A DNA stretch of 64,000 nt from Vannielia litorea (lineage in GTDB: Bacteria; Pseudomonadota; Alphaproteobacteria; Rhodobacterales; Rhodobacteraceae). Under the pieces are notes generated by a model that ran no database searches, was not told the DNA's origin, and was given only the letters and a program-made list of their open reading frames with translations. Position numbers and translations under genes: made by a program. The number at the start of each line of letters is the position of its first letter. Positions within the stretch are counted from its first letter, which is position 1. Where the stretch lies: contig NZ_FSRL01000001.1 in assembly GCF_900142295.1 (NCBI RefSeq), forward strand, positions 2,542,001 to 2,606,000, in the 5' to 3' direction. Positions 54,182-63,337 of the stretch are shown here, piece after piece.

Positions 54182-54445
54182 CCTTCGGGCTGTCGATCCG
54201 GCGCGGTGCCCCGTGCACATGGATCGTGCCGCTCTCCAGCGGATCGGCGCCAAAGATCACCCGCGCCACCTCCGTCCGGCCCGCGCCCATGAGCCCCGCA
54301 AACCCGAGGATCTCGCCCTTGCGGAGCGCAAAGCTCACGTTTCGCACCATCCGGCCCCGGTTCAGCCCCTCGACGCGCAGCACTTTCTCGGCCTGCGCCT
54401 GCCCGCCCGCGCGGTGCTGGCCTTGTGCTGCGGGGGCCCTCCTCC
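54177..54445 (-). pseudogene. Ribose-type ABC ATPase fragment
   Basis: Remains of an RbsA/MglA-type duplicated ATPase: [20 protein letters not shown], then [20 protein letters not shown] and [20 protein letters not shown]. This is the second ATPase module up to just past Walker A and before the signature motif. Both the N-terminal module and the C-terminal part are missing. It runs directly into the permease fragment near 54180, so one deletion removed the end of the ATPase and the start of the permease genes. Confidence 0.78.
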
Positions 54446-54602
54446 ACGAAAGCCAGGCCGCACGGCGGGTTGCGGTAACATCCGAAACGCTGACTGCCCC
54501 TGGGGCAACAGGGATTTCGCGATTTCATCTCATCCTTGCACGGCGCCCCTGTGCCACCGGCGCCGCCTCGTCTAGAACCGGGTCAACCCAAGGGAGGACG
54601 CG

Positions 54603-55565
54603 ATGACCAAAGGAACACTCGGCAAGGGCGGGTCGGCCGTCAGCTCCATCTGCTTCGGTACCTCGGCGCTGGGCGACATGCCCGATACCTACGGCTACGC
54701 GGTGAGCGAAGACCGCGCCGCCGCCACCCTCCGCGCCATCTTCGACGGCCCCTGCAACTTCATCGACAGCTCGCGCAACTACGGCTTCGGCCGCTCCGAA
54801 GAGCGCATCGGCGCCGCCATCGCCGAACGCGGCGGGCTTCCGCAAGGCTTCGTGCTGGCCACCAAGCTCGACCGCGACATGGAGACAGGCCGGTTCGATG
54901 CGGCCCGCGTCCGCCAGTCGATCGAGGAGAGCCTCACCGCGCTGGGCGTGGACCGGGTGGACCTTCTGCACCTGCACGACCCCGAGCACGCCCGCGACCT
55001 CTCCGAGATCACCGGCGAGGGCGGCGCGCTCGACGAGCTCTTCAAGCTGAAGGACGAGGGCATCGCCGGCAAGGTCGGCCTCGCCATGGGCCGGCTCGAC
55101 ATCATGTTTCCGCTGGTCCGCGAGCGCCCCTTCGACGTGATCCTGAGCCACAACCGCTACACCCTGCTCAACCGCGCCGCCGACGAGATGTTCAGCTGGG
55201 CGCATGAGGCCGGGATGACCGTGCTCAACGCGGCCCCCTATGCCGGCGGCGTGCTGGCCAAGGGCTCGGCGGTCATGCCCCAGATCACCTACCAGAAGGC
55301 CGATGAAGCCGCCCTCGCCCCGGTCCGCGCCATCGAGGCGGTCTGCGCCCGCCACCAGGTGCCACCCGGCGCCGTGGCGCTGCAATTCTCGCTGCGTGAC
55401 CCGCGCATCACCTCCACGGTCATCGGCGTGTCGAGCCCCGAGCGCGTGGCGCAAACCCTGGGCTGGTCGGAGTGGGACATTCCCGCCGAGGTCTGGGCGG
55501 AGCTGGAGGGCCTCGGCCATTCCACCGAGGACCCGGAGGCCAACCGCGAGTATCGCCCCGGCTAG
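54603..55565 (+). CDS. Aldo/keto reductase, probable L-fucose or D-threo-aldose dehydrogenase
   Basis: A 320-residue (alpha/beta)8-barrel oxidoreductase. Catalytic tetrad elements: Asp and Tyr in FIDSSRNYGFGRSEER, Lys in VLATKLDRDM and His in LLHLHDPEHA. Cofactor-binding tail STVIGVSSPERVAQT is present. It groups by eye with sugar 1-dehydrogenases, and its neighbours (mutarotase, lactonase, SDR) fit sugar oxidation to a lactone. It is rightward and its end overlaps the mutarotase gene by 4 bases convergently. Confidence 0.88.
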   Translation: MTKGTLGKGGSAVSSICFGTSALGDMPDTYGYAVSEDRAAATLRAIFDGPCNFIDSSRNYGFGRSEERIGAAIAERGGLPQGFVLATKLDRDMETGRFDAARVRQSIEESLTALGVDRVDLLHLHDPEHARDLSEITGEGGALDELFKLKDEGIAGKVGLAMGRLDIMFPLVRERPFDVILSHNRYTLLNRAADEMFSWAHEAGMTVLNAAPYAGGVLAKGSAVMPQITYQKADEAALAPVRAIEAVCARHQVPPGAVALQFSLRDPRITSTVIGVSSPERVAQTLGWSEWDIPAEVWAELEGLGHSTEDPEANREYRPG

Positions 55566-55891
55566 GGCAGGTAGAACACCTGCTCCATCCCGGCCCACCA
55601 CTCGCCCTCGGCCCGGCTTTGCAAGGGCAGCTGAATCGGCCCGCAGATGGCCCACCACTCCCGCGTCTTCGGATCGTCGGCGATGGCTGCAATGTCGGCC
55701 GCGAAATCCTCGCCGACATACTCCCAGTAGCCGAACATCAGGTTCTCCGGCTCGCGCAGGAAGATCGAGTAGTTGGTGATGTTCGACGCCTTGATCCGCT
55801 CGGCCACCTCGGGCCAGACCTCGGCGTGGAGCCGCTTGTATTCGGGGATCTTCTCCGCCGCGATCCCGATCACGAAACCCATCCGCTGCAT
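55562..55891 (-). CDS. L-rhamnose/L-fucose mutarotase family protein
   Basis: A 109-residue member of the RhaM/FucU-like (COG3254) family: MQRMGFVIGIAAEKIPEYKR, HAEVWPEVAERIKASNITNY, SIFLREPENLMFGYWEY. It would interconvert sugar anomers before oxidation. ATG 55891 follows AAGGGAAGAG. It is 11 bases downstream of the amidohydrolase gene. Confidence 0.92.
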   Translation of the reverse strand: MQRMGFVIGIAAEKIPEYKRLHAEVWPEVAERIKASNITNYSIFLREPENLMFGYWEYVGEDFAADIAAIADDPKTREWWAICGPIQLPLQSRAEGEWWAGMEQVFYLP

Positions 55892-55902
55892 GTCTCTTCC
55901 CT

Positions 55903-56730
55903 TCAGTCTTCCAACCCGTAGAACCGCCGCGCCGTGCCGCCGAACACGGCGGCCTGCTCGGCCTCGCTCAGGCCCCGCGTCAGCGCCTGCGCGGCCTCGA
56001 ACCAGCCCTCGTAATCGCCGACCAGCTCCAGCACCGGCCAGTCGCTGCCCCACATCACGCGCTCGGGGCCGAAGACCTTGAGCACATGGCCCGCCACCTC
56101 GCGCAGGGTCTCGGCTCTCCAGCCGGGGCCGTATTCGTTGGCCAGCCCGGAGAGCTTGCAGAAGACCTGCCCATGCGCCGCCAGCGCCGCCATGCGCTCG
56201 CGCCACGCCGCGCCCGGATCGGTGCCGTCGAACGCGGGCTTGGCGCAATGGTCGATCACCACCGGCAGTTCCGGCACCACGGTCACGAAACGCTCCAGCA
56301 TCGGCAGGTGGCGCGGGGTGACGAGGGCATCGAACCTCAGCCCCGCCCGCGCGACCTGGCGCAGCCCCTCCACCACGGCGGGGCGCAGCAGCCATTCGGT
56401 CTCCTCGATATCCTGCAGCATCGGGCGCAGGCTCTTCAGCGCCGGATGGGAGATGCGCGCAAGCTGGCCCGGCACGTCGCCCTCGAGGTCGATCCAGCCC
56501 ACCACGCCCTGCACCAGCGGGCTCTCCTCGGCGATGGAGAGCAGAAACTCGGTTTCCTCCATCGTCGGTGCAGCCTGCACCAGCACGGTGCCGCCCAGGC
56601 CGCAGGCCCCGGCCAGAGGCACCAGCTGCTCCGGGCCATAATCCTTGCGGATCGCCGCCACCGAGTCGTCCATCCAGCCGTAGTCGCCCCGGTCGATCCT
56701 CCAGAAATGTTGATGCGCGTCGATCTTCAT
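55903..56730 (-). CDS. Amidohydrolase, probable L-fuconolactonase-type sugar lactone hydrolase
   Basis: A 275-residue TIM-barrel hydrolase of the amidohydrolase 2 family: MKIDAHQHFWRIDRGDYGWM, VQGVVGWIDLEG, LRPMLQDIEETEWLL, VVIDHCAKPAF, VFCKLSGLANEY and VMWGSDWPVLELVG. These match L-fucono-1,5-lactonase and related proteins. It acts after the aldo/keto reductase in a deoxy-sugar oxidation route. In operon with the mutarotase. Confidence 0.92.
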   Translation of the reverse strand: MKIDAHQHFWRIDRGDYGWMDDSVAAIRKDYGPEQLVPLAGACGLGGTVLVQAAPTMEETEFLLSIAEESPLVQGVVGWIDLEGDVPGQLARISHPALKSLRPMLQDIEETEWLLRPAVVEGLRQVARAGLRFDALVTPRHLPMLERFVTVVPELPVVIDHCAKPAFDGTDPGAAWRERMAALAAHGQVFCKLSGLANEYGPGWRAETLREVAGHVLKVFGPERVMWGSDWPVLELVGDYEGWFEAAQALTRGLSEAEQAAVFGGTARRFYGLED

Positions 56731-56886
56731 GGCGGCCCTCCCCCCGCGAAGGTTTCCGCCGGGCGCCATGCTGTCAATGGCGCAGGCGCCCGGGCGCCAC
56801 ACGGCCCCGCCAGCCAGAGGCGCGTTGCATGTCGGGTGCGCCCTCGCCATGGTGCGCCCCGAACGCACCCCAGCCCGAGGCCGCCC

Positions 56887-57621
56887 ATGTCCGACCGTTT
56901 TTCCCTGCAAGGCCGCAAGGCGCTGGTCACCGGGGCCAATGCCGGCATCGGCCAGGCCATCGCCATAGGCCTCGCCCGCGCGGGCGCCCATGTCACCTGC
57001 GCCGGGCGGCGCGGCTGCGGCGAGACGCTGGAGAAGATCGGCAGCGGCGGCGACGAGATCCGGCTCGATTTAGCCGACCCGATGGCCGCGCGCGACGTGT
57101 TCACCGGCACGGGCTACGACATTCTCGTCAACAACGCCGGCATCATCCGCCGCGCCGATGCGGTGGCCTTCACCGAGGCCGACTGGGACGAGGTGATCGA
57201 CGTGAACCTGAAGGCCCTCTTCTTCACCTGCCAGGCCTTCGCCCGGGCCGCGCTCGCCGCGGAGCGCCCGGCAAAGATCGTCAACATCGCATCTCTCCTG
57301 AGCTTCCAGGGTGGCATCCGGGTGCCGAGCTACACCGCCTCCAAGCACGGCGTGGCCGGGCTGACCAAGCTCATGGCCAACGAATGGGCAGCAAGGCGCG
57401 TGAACGTGAACGCCATCGCGCCGGGCTACATCGAAACCGCCAACACCGAGGCCCTGCGTGCCGACCGCGCCCGCAACGCCGCCATCCTCGAGCGCATCCC
57501 CGCCGGCCGCTGGGGCCAGCCCGAGGACATCGCCGATACGGCGGTCTTTCTCGCGGCGCCTGCGTCGGACTACCTGCACGGCGCGGTCATCAACGTCGAC
57601 GGCGGCTGGCTCGCCCGCTGA
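56887..57621 (+). CDS. SDR oxidoreductase, KduD/fuconate dehydrogenase-like
   Basis: A 244-residue short-chain dehydrogenase: NAD loop VTGANAGIGQAIAIGLA, NNAGIIRRADAVAFTEADWD, catalytic VPSYTASKHGVAGLTKLMAN (Tyr-x-x-x-Lys present, unlike the SDR at 33.9 kb) and INVDGGWLAR. Family-wise close to 2-deoxy-gluconate/2-keto-3-deoxy acid dehydrogenases. Begins a rightward trio with the DUF3237 and AGE genes. Confidence 0.93.
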   Translation: MSDRFSLQGRKALVTGANAGIGQAIAIGLARAGAHVTCAGRRGCGETLEKIGSGGDEIRLDLADPMAARDVFTGTGYDILVNNAGIIRRADAVAFTEADWDEVIDVNLKALFFTCQAFARAALAAERPAKIVNIASLLSFQGGIRVPSYTASKHGVAGLTKLMANEWAARRVNVNAIAPGYIETANTEALRADRARNAAILERIPAGRWGQPEDIADTAVFLAAPASDYLHGAVINVDGGWLAR

Positions 57622-57679
57622 GCCCGCCCGCTTCCCCTCCCCCCGCCGCCCCGCTAGTCTCGCCCCCGGAGGACCGCCG

Positions 57680-58144
57680 ATGTATTTCAACCCGCCCCCG
57701 CTCACCCACGCCTTCGACCTCACGGTGGAGCTCGACCCGATCATGGAGATGGGGCCGGGCCGCGCCGGGCAGCGCCGGATCATCCCGATCATCGGCGGCA
57801 CCGTCACCGGCGCGCGGATCAACGGCGAGGTGCTGAACCTGGGCGCCGACTGGCAGACGATCTTCGAGGGCGGCCTCACTGAGCTCGACACCCGCTACGC
57901 CATGCGCACCCATGACGGCGCAGTGATCGAGATCGTCAACTTCGGCCTCCGGCACGGCCCGCCCGAGGTGATGGCCCGCGTCGCGGCGGGCGACAACGTG
58001 GACCCCTCGGAGTATTACATGCGCACCCATTGCCGGCTGGAAACCGGCGATCCGCGCTACGCCTGGGTCAACCGTCAGCTCTTCGTCGGCATCGGCGGCC
58101 GCCATACCGCCCGCGTCGAAATCTCGGTCTACGAGCTGTCATGA
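57680..58144 (+). CDS. DUF3237 family protein
   Basis: A 154-residue protein matching DUF3237: HAFDLTVELDPIMEMGPGRA, RRIIPIIGGTVTGARINGEV, DWQTIFEGGLTELDTRYAMR and YEIVNFG-like residues. A barrel-fold protein of unknown function often seen beside sugar-acid or aromatic degradation genes. Its stop overlaps the AGE gene ATG by 4 bases. Confidence 0.9.
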   Translation: MYFNPPPLTHAFDLTVELDPIMEMGPGRAGQRRIIPIIGGTVTGARINGEVLNLGADWQTIFEGGLTELDTRYAMRTHDGAVIEIVNFGLRHGPPEVMARVAAGDNVDPSEYYMRTHCRLETGDPRYAWVNRQLFVGIGGRHTARVEISVYELS

Positions 58145-59364
58145 AGGGCCCCGGTCCCGCCGACGCGCCCGGCTTCTGGCTCGACGATGACGCGCATCGC
58201 GACTGGCTCGCCGCCGATGCGCTGAGGCAGTTCGAGTTCTTCCGCAAGGCGCTCCGCAAGGACGGCGGCTTTCATGCCCTTGACTGGAAGGGCAAACCGC
58301 TGCGCAGCAAGCTCCAGGAGCTGCACGGCACCACCCGGATGATCCATGCCTACGCGCTGGCCGAGCTTTGCGGCGCGGGCGGTGCGGAGATCGTCGACCA
58401 CGGCATGAAATATCTCGCTCAGGGCCACCGCGACGGAGAGGGATGGGCCTGGGGCGTCGAGGGTTCGGCCCCCACCGACCGCCGCCGCATGGCCTATGGC
58501 CATGTCTTCGTGCTGCTCGCCGGTTCCTCCGCCCACCTCATCGGCCACCCCGACGGACAGGCCCTGATCGAGCAGGCCACCGAGGTGCTGACAGATCACT
58601 TCTGGGAGGAGGAGCCCGGTCTCTTCGGCCCCGATTTCGGGCCCGACTGGACCCCGCTCGACAGCTATCGTGGCATGAACGCAAACATGCACGGGGTCGA
58701 GGCCTTGCTCGCCGCCTACGAGGCCACCGGCTGGGAGCACTACCTGCGCCGCGCGGGCAGCATCCTCGCCTTCTTCCTCGGCCGGATGGCCCCCGCCCAC
58801 GGCTGGCGCATTCCCGAGCATTACACCGCCGACTGGTCGGTGGATCCCGGCTACGACGGCGACCCGATGTTCCGCCCCGCAGGCACCACGCCCGGGCACA
58901 GCCTCGAGTTTGCCCGGCTTCTGCTCCAGCACTGGGATCTCTCCGGCCGCCCCGAGAACGAGGCGCCCTCGGTGGCCCACGACCTGGCCCAGCAGGCCCT
59001 CACCGACGGCTGGGCCGAGGAGGGCGGGCTGATCTACACGGTCGGCCTGGACGGCACGCCGCTGCTGCCCGACCGCTACTGGTGGCCCGTCACCGAGGGC
59101 ATCGGCGTGCTGGCCTCGCTGATCAAGCTCGACCGGCAGGAGGTTTACGAGGCGTGGTACCGGCGGCTCTGGACCTTCGCCCACGCGCATTTCATCGACC
59201 ACAAGCGCGGCGGATGGTTCCCCGCGCTGGACGCCAGGGGCAAGCCGACCGAAAGCCAGTTCAAGGGCAAGCCCGATATCTACCATGCGCTTCAGGCCAC
59301 GCTCTACCCGCTGGCCCCCGGCCTCTCGCGCCAGGGCACCGCGCTGCCGGTGATCAAGCCCTAG
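58141..59364 (+). CDS. AGE-family epimerase/isomerase (YihS-like)
   Basis: A 407-residue (alpha/alpha)6-barrel protein of the N-acylglucosamine 2-epimerase superfamily, which also includes aldose-ketose isomerases. Features: ELHGTTRMIHAYALAELCGA, RMAYGHVFVLLAGSSA, NANMHGVEALLAAYEATG and TPGHSLEFARLLLQHWDLSG, with the conserved catalytic histidines (His in AYGH, NMHG, TPGH). It may isomerise the sugar of this cluster. Translationally coupled to DUF3237. Confidence 0.92.
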   Translation: MKGPGPADAPGFWLDDDAHRDWLAADALRQFEFFRKALRKDGGFHALDWKGKPLRSKLQELHGTTRMIHAYALAELCGAGGAEIVDHGMKYLAQGHRDGEGWAWGVEGSAPTDRRRMAYGHVFVLLAGSSAHLIGHPDGQALIEQATEVLTDHFWEEEPGLFGPDFGPDWTPLDSYRGMNANMHGVEALLAAYEATGWEHYLRRAGSILAFFLGRMAPAHGWRIPEHYTADWSVDPGYDGDPMFRPAGTTPGHSLEFARLLLQHWDLSGRPENEAPSVAHDLAQQALTDGWAEEGGLIYTVGLDGTPLLPDRYWWPVTEGIGVLASLIKLDRQEVYEAWYRRLWTFAHAHFIDHKRGGWFPALDARGKPTESQFKGKPDIYHALQATLYPLAPGLSRQGTALPVIKP

Positions 59365-59382
59365 CCCGCGCGTCCGCCGGGC

Positions 59383-60531
59383 TCAGGCCACCCGCTGCCC
59401 GTGGCTCCAGACCGCCCGCACCACCGGCGTGTCGCCCAGCATGGTGACGCGCACCAGGTCGGCCCTCAGTCCCGGCGCGATCCGGCCCCGGTCGGCAAGG
59501 CCGGTGGCCCGGGCCGGGCTGGAGGTGACGGCGGCGATGGCGCGCGGCAGGTCGCCCCAGAGCCGGGCCAGCCGGAAGGCGGCGGTGAGCAGCGCCGAGG
59601 GCACATAGTCCGACGAGACGATGTCGAGCAGCCCGGCCTCGGCCAGAGCCTGCGCCGCCACGTTGCCCGAGTGCGAGCCGCCCCGGATCAGGTTGGGCGC
59701 GCCCATCATCACCGCGATCCCCCGGGCCCGGCAGGCCCTCGCGGCCTCTTCCGTGGTCGGAAATTCCGCCAGCCGGATGCCGTAGCCTGCCGAGGTGGCC
59801 ACATGGGCCTCGGTCGTGTCGTCATGGCTGGCCAGCACCGCGCCGAAACGCCCGGCCGCGGCCACCGTCGCCGCCTCGTGGGCCTCTCCATGGGCCGCGC
59901 GCAGCGCCTTGAGGTTGGCCACATGCGCCTCCCATTGGGCCTCGGTCAGGCTGCGCTTGCCCTGCACATAGGCCTTCAGCTTGCCGATATCGCGAAACTG
60001 CCTCTGCCCCGGCGTGTGGTCCATCAGGCTGACGATCCCGACCCGGTCATCGGGCCCGAAGGCCCCGAGCTCCTCGGCCAGGGTGGCCGAGCAGACCTCG
60101 GCCCGCAGGTGCAGGAAATGGCTGATCTTCAGCGCCCCGGCCGCACGAAGCTGCATCAGCTCGCTGGCCAGCCCGCGCGCGTAGGGTTCGTATCCGCCGT
60201 GCTCGTTGGGCACCGACCCCACCCGCATGGCGTCGAACACCGTCGTGATCCCCACGCTGGCCAACTCTCCGTCATGGGCGAGGATTGCCGCATCATGCGG
60301 CCAGTCGACCCGCGGGCGCGGCTGGATGTGGCGCTCCAGATTGTCGGTGTGCAGCTCGATCAGGCCCGGGATCAGCAGGTCGCCGCCCAGGTCCTCGCCC
60401 CGCGCCGCGCCTGACGAGACGTCGGTGATCTCTCCGCCGCGAAACCGCACCGCCCCCTCGCGCACCTCGCCCTCCAATACGATGCGGGCATTGGTCAGAA
60501 CCGTCTCCGCCGGGGCAGCCATGTCCATCAT
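59383..60531 (-). CDS. phnM: PhnM, ribosyl methylphosphonate triphosphate diphosphatase
   Basis: A 382-residue amidohydrolase of the C-P lyase pathway, releasing pyrophosphate from the 5-triphosphate intermediate. Metal-binding motif LLIPGLIELHTDNLERHIQP, then DHTPGQRQFRD, LASHDDTTEAHV and SSDYVPSALL. The start overlaps the phnN stop. It is the last phn gene of the visible operon. Confidence 0.94.
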   Translation of the reverse strand: MMDMAAPAETVLTNARIVLEGEVREGAVRFRGGEITDVSSGAARGEDLGGDLLIPGLIELHTDNLERHIQPRPRVDWPHDAAILAHDGELASVGITTVFDAMRVGSVPNEHGGYEPYARGLASELMQLRAAGALKISHFLHLRAEVCSATLAEELGAFGPDDRVGIVSLMDHTPGQRQFRDIGKLKAYVQGKRSLTEAQWEAHVANLKALRAAHGEAHEAATVAAAGRFGAVLASHDDTTEAHVATSAGYGIRLAEFPTTEEAARACRARGIAVMMGAPNLIRGGSHSGNVAAQALAEAGLLDIVSSDYVPSALLTAAFRLARLWGDLPRAIAAVTSSPARATGLADRGRIAPGLRADLVRVTMLGDTPVVRAVWSHGQRVA

Positions 60532-61054
60532 GGGGTGGTCTCCTTCAGGTCGAGGGCGGCGAGGAGCCGGGCCACAGACTCCTCCAGCGCGCCCGAATTG
60601 TCGATGGTGATCACGTCGAGGCCCGGCGGCAGGGGCAGGTCGGCGCGCGCGAGCCGCCGCTCGATCTCCTCGGCGCTCTCCCGGCCCCGCGCCGCGAGCC
60701 GCGCCCGCAGCACCTCCCGGCGGGCGGTGACATGCAGCACCCGCAGGCCCGGAAAGGCCGCCGCCGCCGCCTCCAGCATCGCGCGGCTGCCGTTGAACAG
60801 CACGCAACCGCGCCGCTCCACGGCCTCCCGCGGGATGCCGTAGGAGAGGCCGTGGGCGCTCCAGCTCAGGGCAAAGGCCCCCTGCGCCCGGAGCGCGCGA
60901 AAGGTGCTCTCGGTCACCGGCCGGTGATCCTCGCCCACCGCCGCCTCCCGTGTCACCACCCGGCGCACCAGGTGGATCTCGGGCCGCGCCGCGCGGGCCG
61001 CCGCCATCAGCGTATCCTTCCCTGCCCCCGAAGGGCCGACGACCGCGTAAATGC

Positions 61055-61058
<4 letters not shown>
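60528..61058 (-). CDS. phnN: PhnN, ribose 1,5-bisphosphate kinase
   Basis: A 176-residue guanylate-kinase-like enzyme making phosphoribosyl diphosphate. P-loop VVGPSGAGKDTLMAAARA, VTREAAVGEDHRPVTESTF and GRESAEEIERRLARAD are seen. It overlaps both neighbours by 4 bases (ATGA). Confidence 0.93.
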
Positions 61059-61738
<680 letters not shown>

Positions 61739-61739
61739 G

Positions 61740-62510
61740 TCACACCTGCAGGACGGAGCTGACAAGCAGCTGGGTATAGGGATGCTGCGGATCGTCAAGC
61801 ACCTGGTCGGTCAGGCCGGTCTCCACCACGCGGCCCGATTTCATCACCATCAGCCGATGCGCCAGCAGACGCACCACGGCGAGGTCATGGGTGACGATGA
61901 GCGCCGAGAGGCCCATCTCGCGCACCAGCCCGCGCAGCAGGTCGAGCAGCCGGGCCTGCACGCTCACGTCGAGCCCGCCGGTGGGCTCGTCCATGAACAC
62001 GAGCCGGGGGCCGGTGACGAGGTTGCGGGCGATCTGAAGCCGCTGCTGCATCCCGCCCGAAAACGCGCGGGGCCGGTCGTCGATCCGGTCTTCGGTGATC
62101 TCCACCCGGCCCAGCCAGTCGGTCGCCGTCTCGCGGATCTGGCCGTAGTGCCGTGCGCCCACCGCCATCAGCCGCTCGCCCACGTTGCCCCCCGCGCTCA
62201 CGCTCATACGGAGCCCGTCCCGCGGGTTCTGATGGACAAAGGCCCAATCGGTGCGCCCCAGCATCCGCCGCTCCGGCTCGCTCATGGTCACCGTGTCGCG
62301 CGGGCCGTCGGCGCGGGTGTCAAAGATCACCTCGCCCCGATCCGGGGTCAGATGCCCGGCAAGGCAGGAGAGCAGGGTGGACTTGCCGGAGCCACTCTCC
62401 CCCACGATGCCCATCACCTCGCCCGGATAGAGATCGAAGCTGACATCGGTGCAGCCGATGCGCGTGCCGTAGGTCTTGCGGATATCCCGGACCGAAAGCA
62501 GGGGCGTCAT
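61740..62510 (-). CDS. phnK: PhnK, C-P lyase ABC-type ATPase subunit
   Basis: A 256-residue ATPase with Walker A GESGSGKSTLLSCLAG, signature FSGGMQQRLQIARNLVT, Walker B LVFMDEPTGGLD and the insertion SEPERRMLGRTDWAFVHQNP typical of PhnK. It binds the C-P lyase core complex. Start overlaps phnJ by 4 bases. Confidence 0.94.
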   Translation of the reverse strand: MTPLLSVRDIRKTYGTRIGCTDVSFDLYPGEVMGIVGESGSGKSTLLSCLAGHLTPDRGEVIFDTRADGPRDTVTMSEPERRMLGRTDWAFVHQNPRDGLRMSVSAGGNVGERLMAVGARHYGQIRETATDWLGRVEITEDRIDDRPRAFSGGMQQRLQIARNLVTGPRLVFMDEPTGGLDVSVQARLLDLLRGLVREMGLSALIVTHDLAVVRLLAHRLMVMKSGRVVETGLTDQVLDDPQHPYTQLLVSSVLQV

Positions 62511-63337
62511 GCGGCGTCCTCCTGCCGTGAGACACAATAGTCGGTATCGGAACACACGAACATCCTGGCCCCCGCGTCGTCGGTGATGATCTCATCGAGA
62601 TAGGTGTCGGACGCGCCGCACAGGGCGCAGTCATGCGGGGCCTTGCCCGCCACGAAGGGATGATCCTCGAAATCGAGGCTCACCACGCGGCTGTAGGGCG
62701 GGATCGCGTAGATCCGCTGCTCGCGGCCCGCACCGAAGAGCTGGATCGCGGCCATCTCCATCTTGGGGTTGTCGAACTTGGGGATGGGCGAGGGGTCCAT
62801 CACGTAGCGGCCCTCTACCTTGACCGGGTAGGCATAGGCAGTGGCGATCTCGCCGTGGCGCGCGATGTCTTCGTAGAGCTTGACGTGCATCAGCCCGTAG
62901 TCCTCCAGCGCATGCATCCGCCGCGTCTCGGTTTCGCGCGGCTCCAGAAACCGCAGCGGCTCCGGGATCGGCACCTGGTAGACCAGGATCTGCCCCTCGG
63001 TGAGCGGGGTCTCGGGAATCCGGTGGCGGGTCTGGATCACCGTGGCCTCGGCTGTGCGCTCCGTCGTCTCCACCCCCGCTGTCCGCTCGAAGAACTTGCG
63101 GATGGAGACCGCGTTCGTGGTGTCGTCCGCACCCTGGTCGATCACCTTGAACCGGTCGTCGGGGGTGAGGCAGGCCGCGCTCACCTGCACGCCGCCGGTG
63201 CCCCAGCCATAGGGCATGGGCATCTCGCGCGAGGCGAAGGGCACCTGGTAGCCGGGAATCGCGATGCCTTTCAGGATCGCGCGGCGGATCATCCGCTTGG
63301 TCTCCTCGTCGAGATAGGCAAAGGTGTAGTCGCTCAT
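62507..63337 (-). CDS. phnJ: PhnJ, C-P lyase catalytic (radical SAM-type) subunit
   Basis: A 276-residue subunit that cleaves the carbon-phosphorus bond using an S-adenosylmethionine radical and an Fe-S cluster. Cluster and thiyl cysteines: Cys237 and Cys240 (CALCGASDTY), Cys262 and Cys268 (VCSDTDYC), spaced as in E. coli PhnJ. PYGWGTGGVQVSAACL and PPYSRVVSLDFEDHPF are family signatures. Overlaps phnI and phnK. Confidence 0.95.
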   Translation of the reverse strand: MSDYTFAYLDEETKRMIRRAILKGIAIPGYQVPFASREMPMPYGWGTGGVQVSAACLTPDDRFKVIDQGADDTTNAVSIRKFFERTAGVETTERTAEATVIQTRHRIPETPLTEGQILVYQVPIPEPLRFLEPRETETRRMHALEDYGLMHVKLYEDIARHGEIATAYAYPVKVEGRYVMDPSPIPKFDNPKMEMAAIQLFGAGREQRIYAIPPYSRVVSLDFEDHPFVAGKAPHDCALCGASDTYLDEIITDDAGARMFVCSDTDYCVSRQEDAA

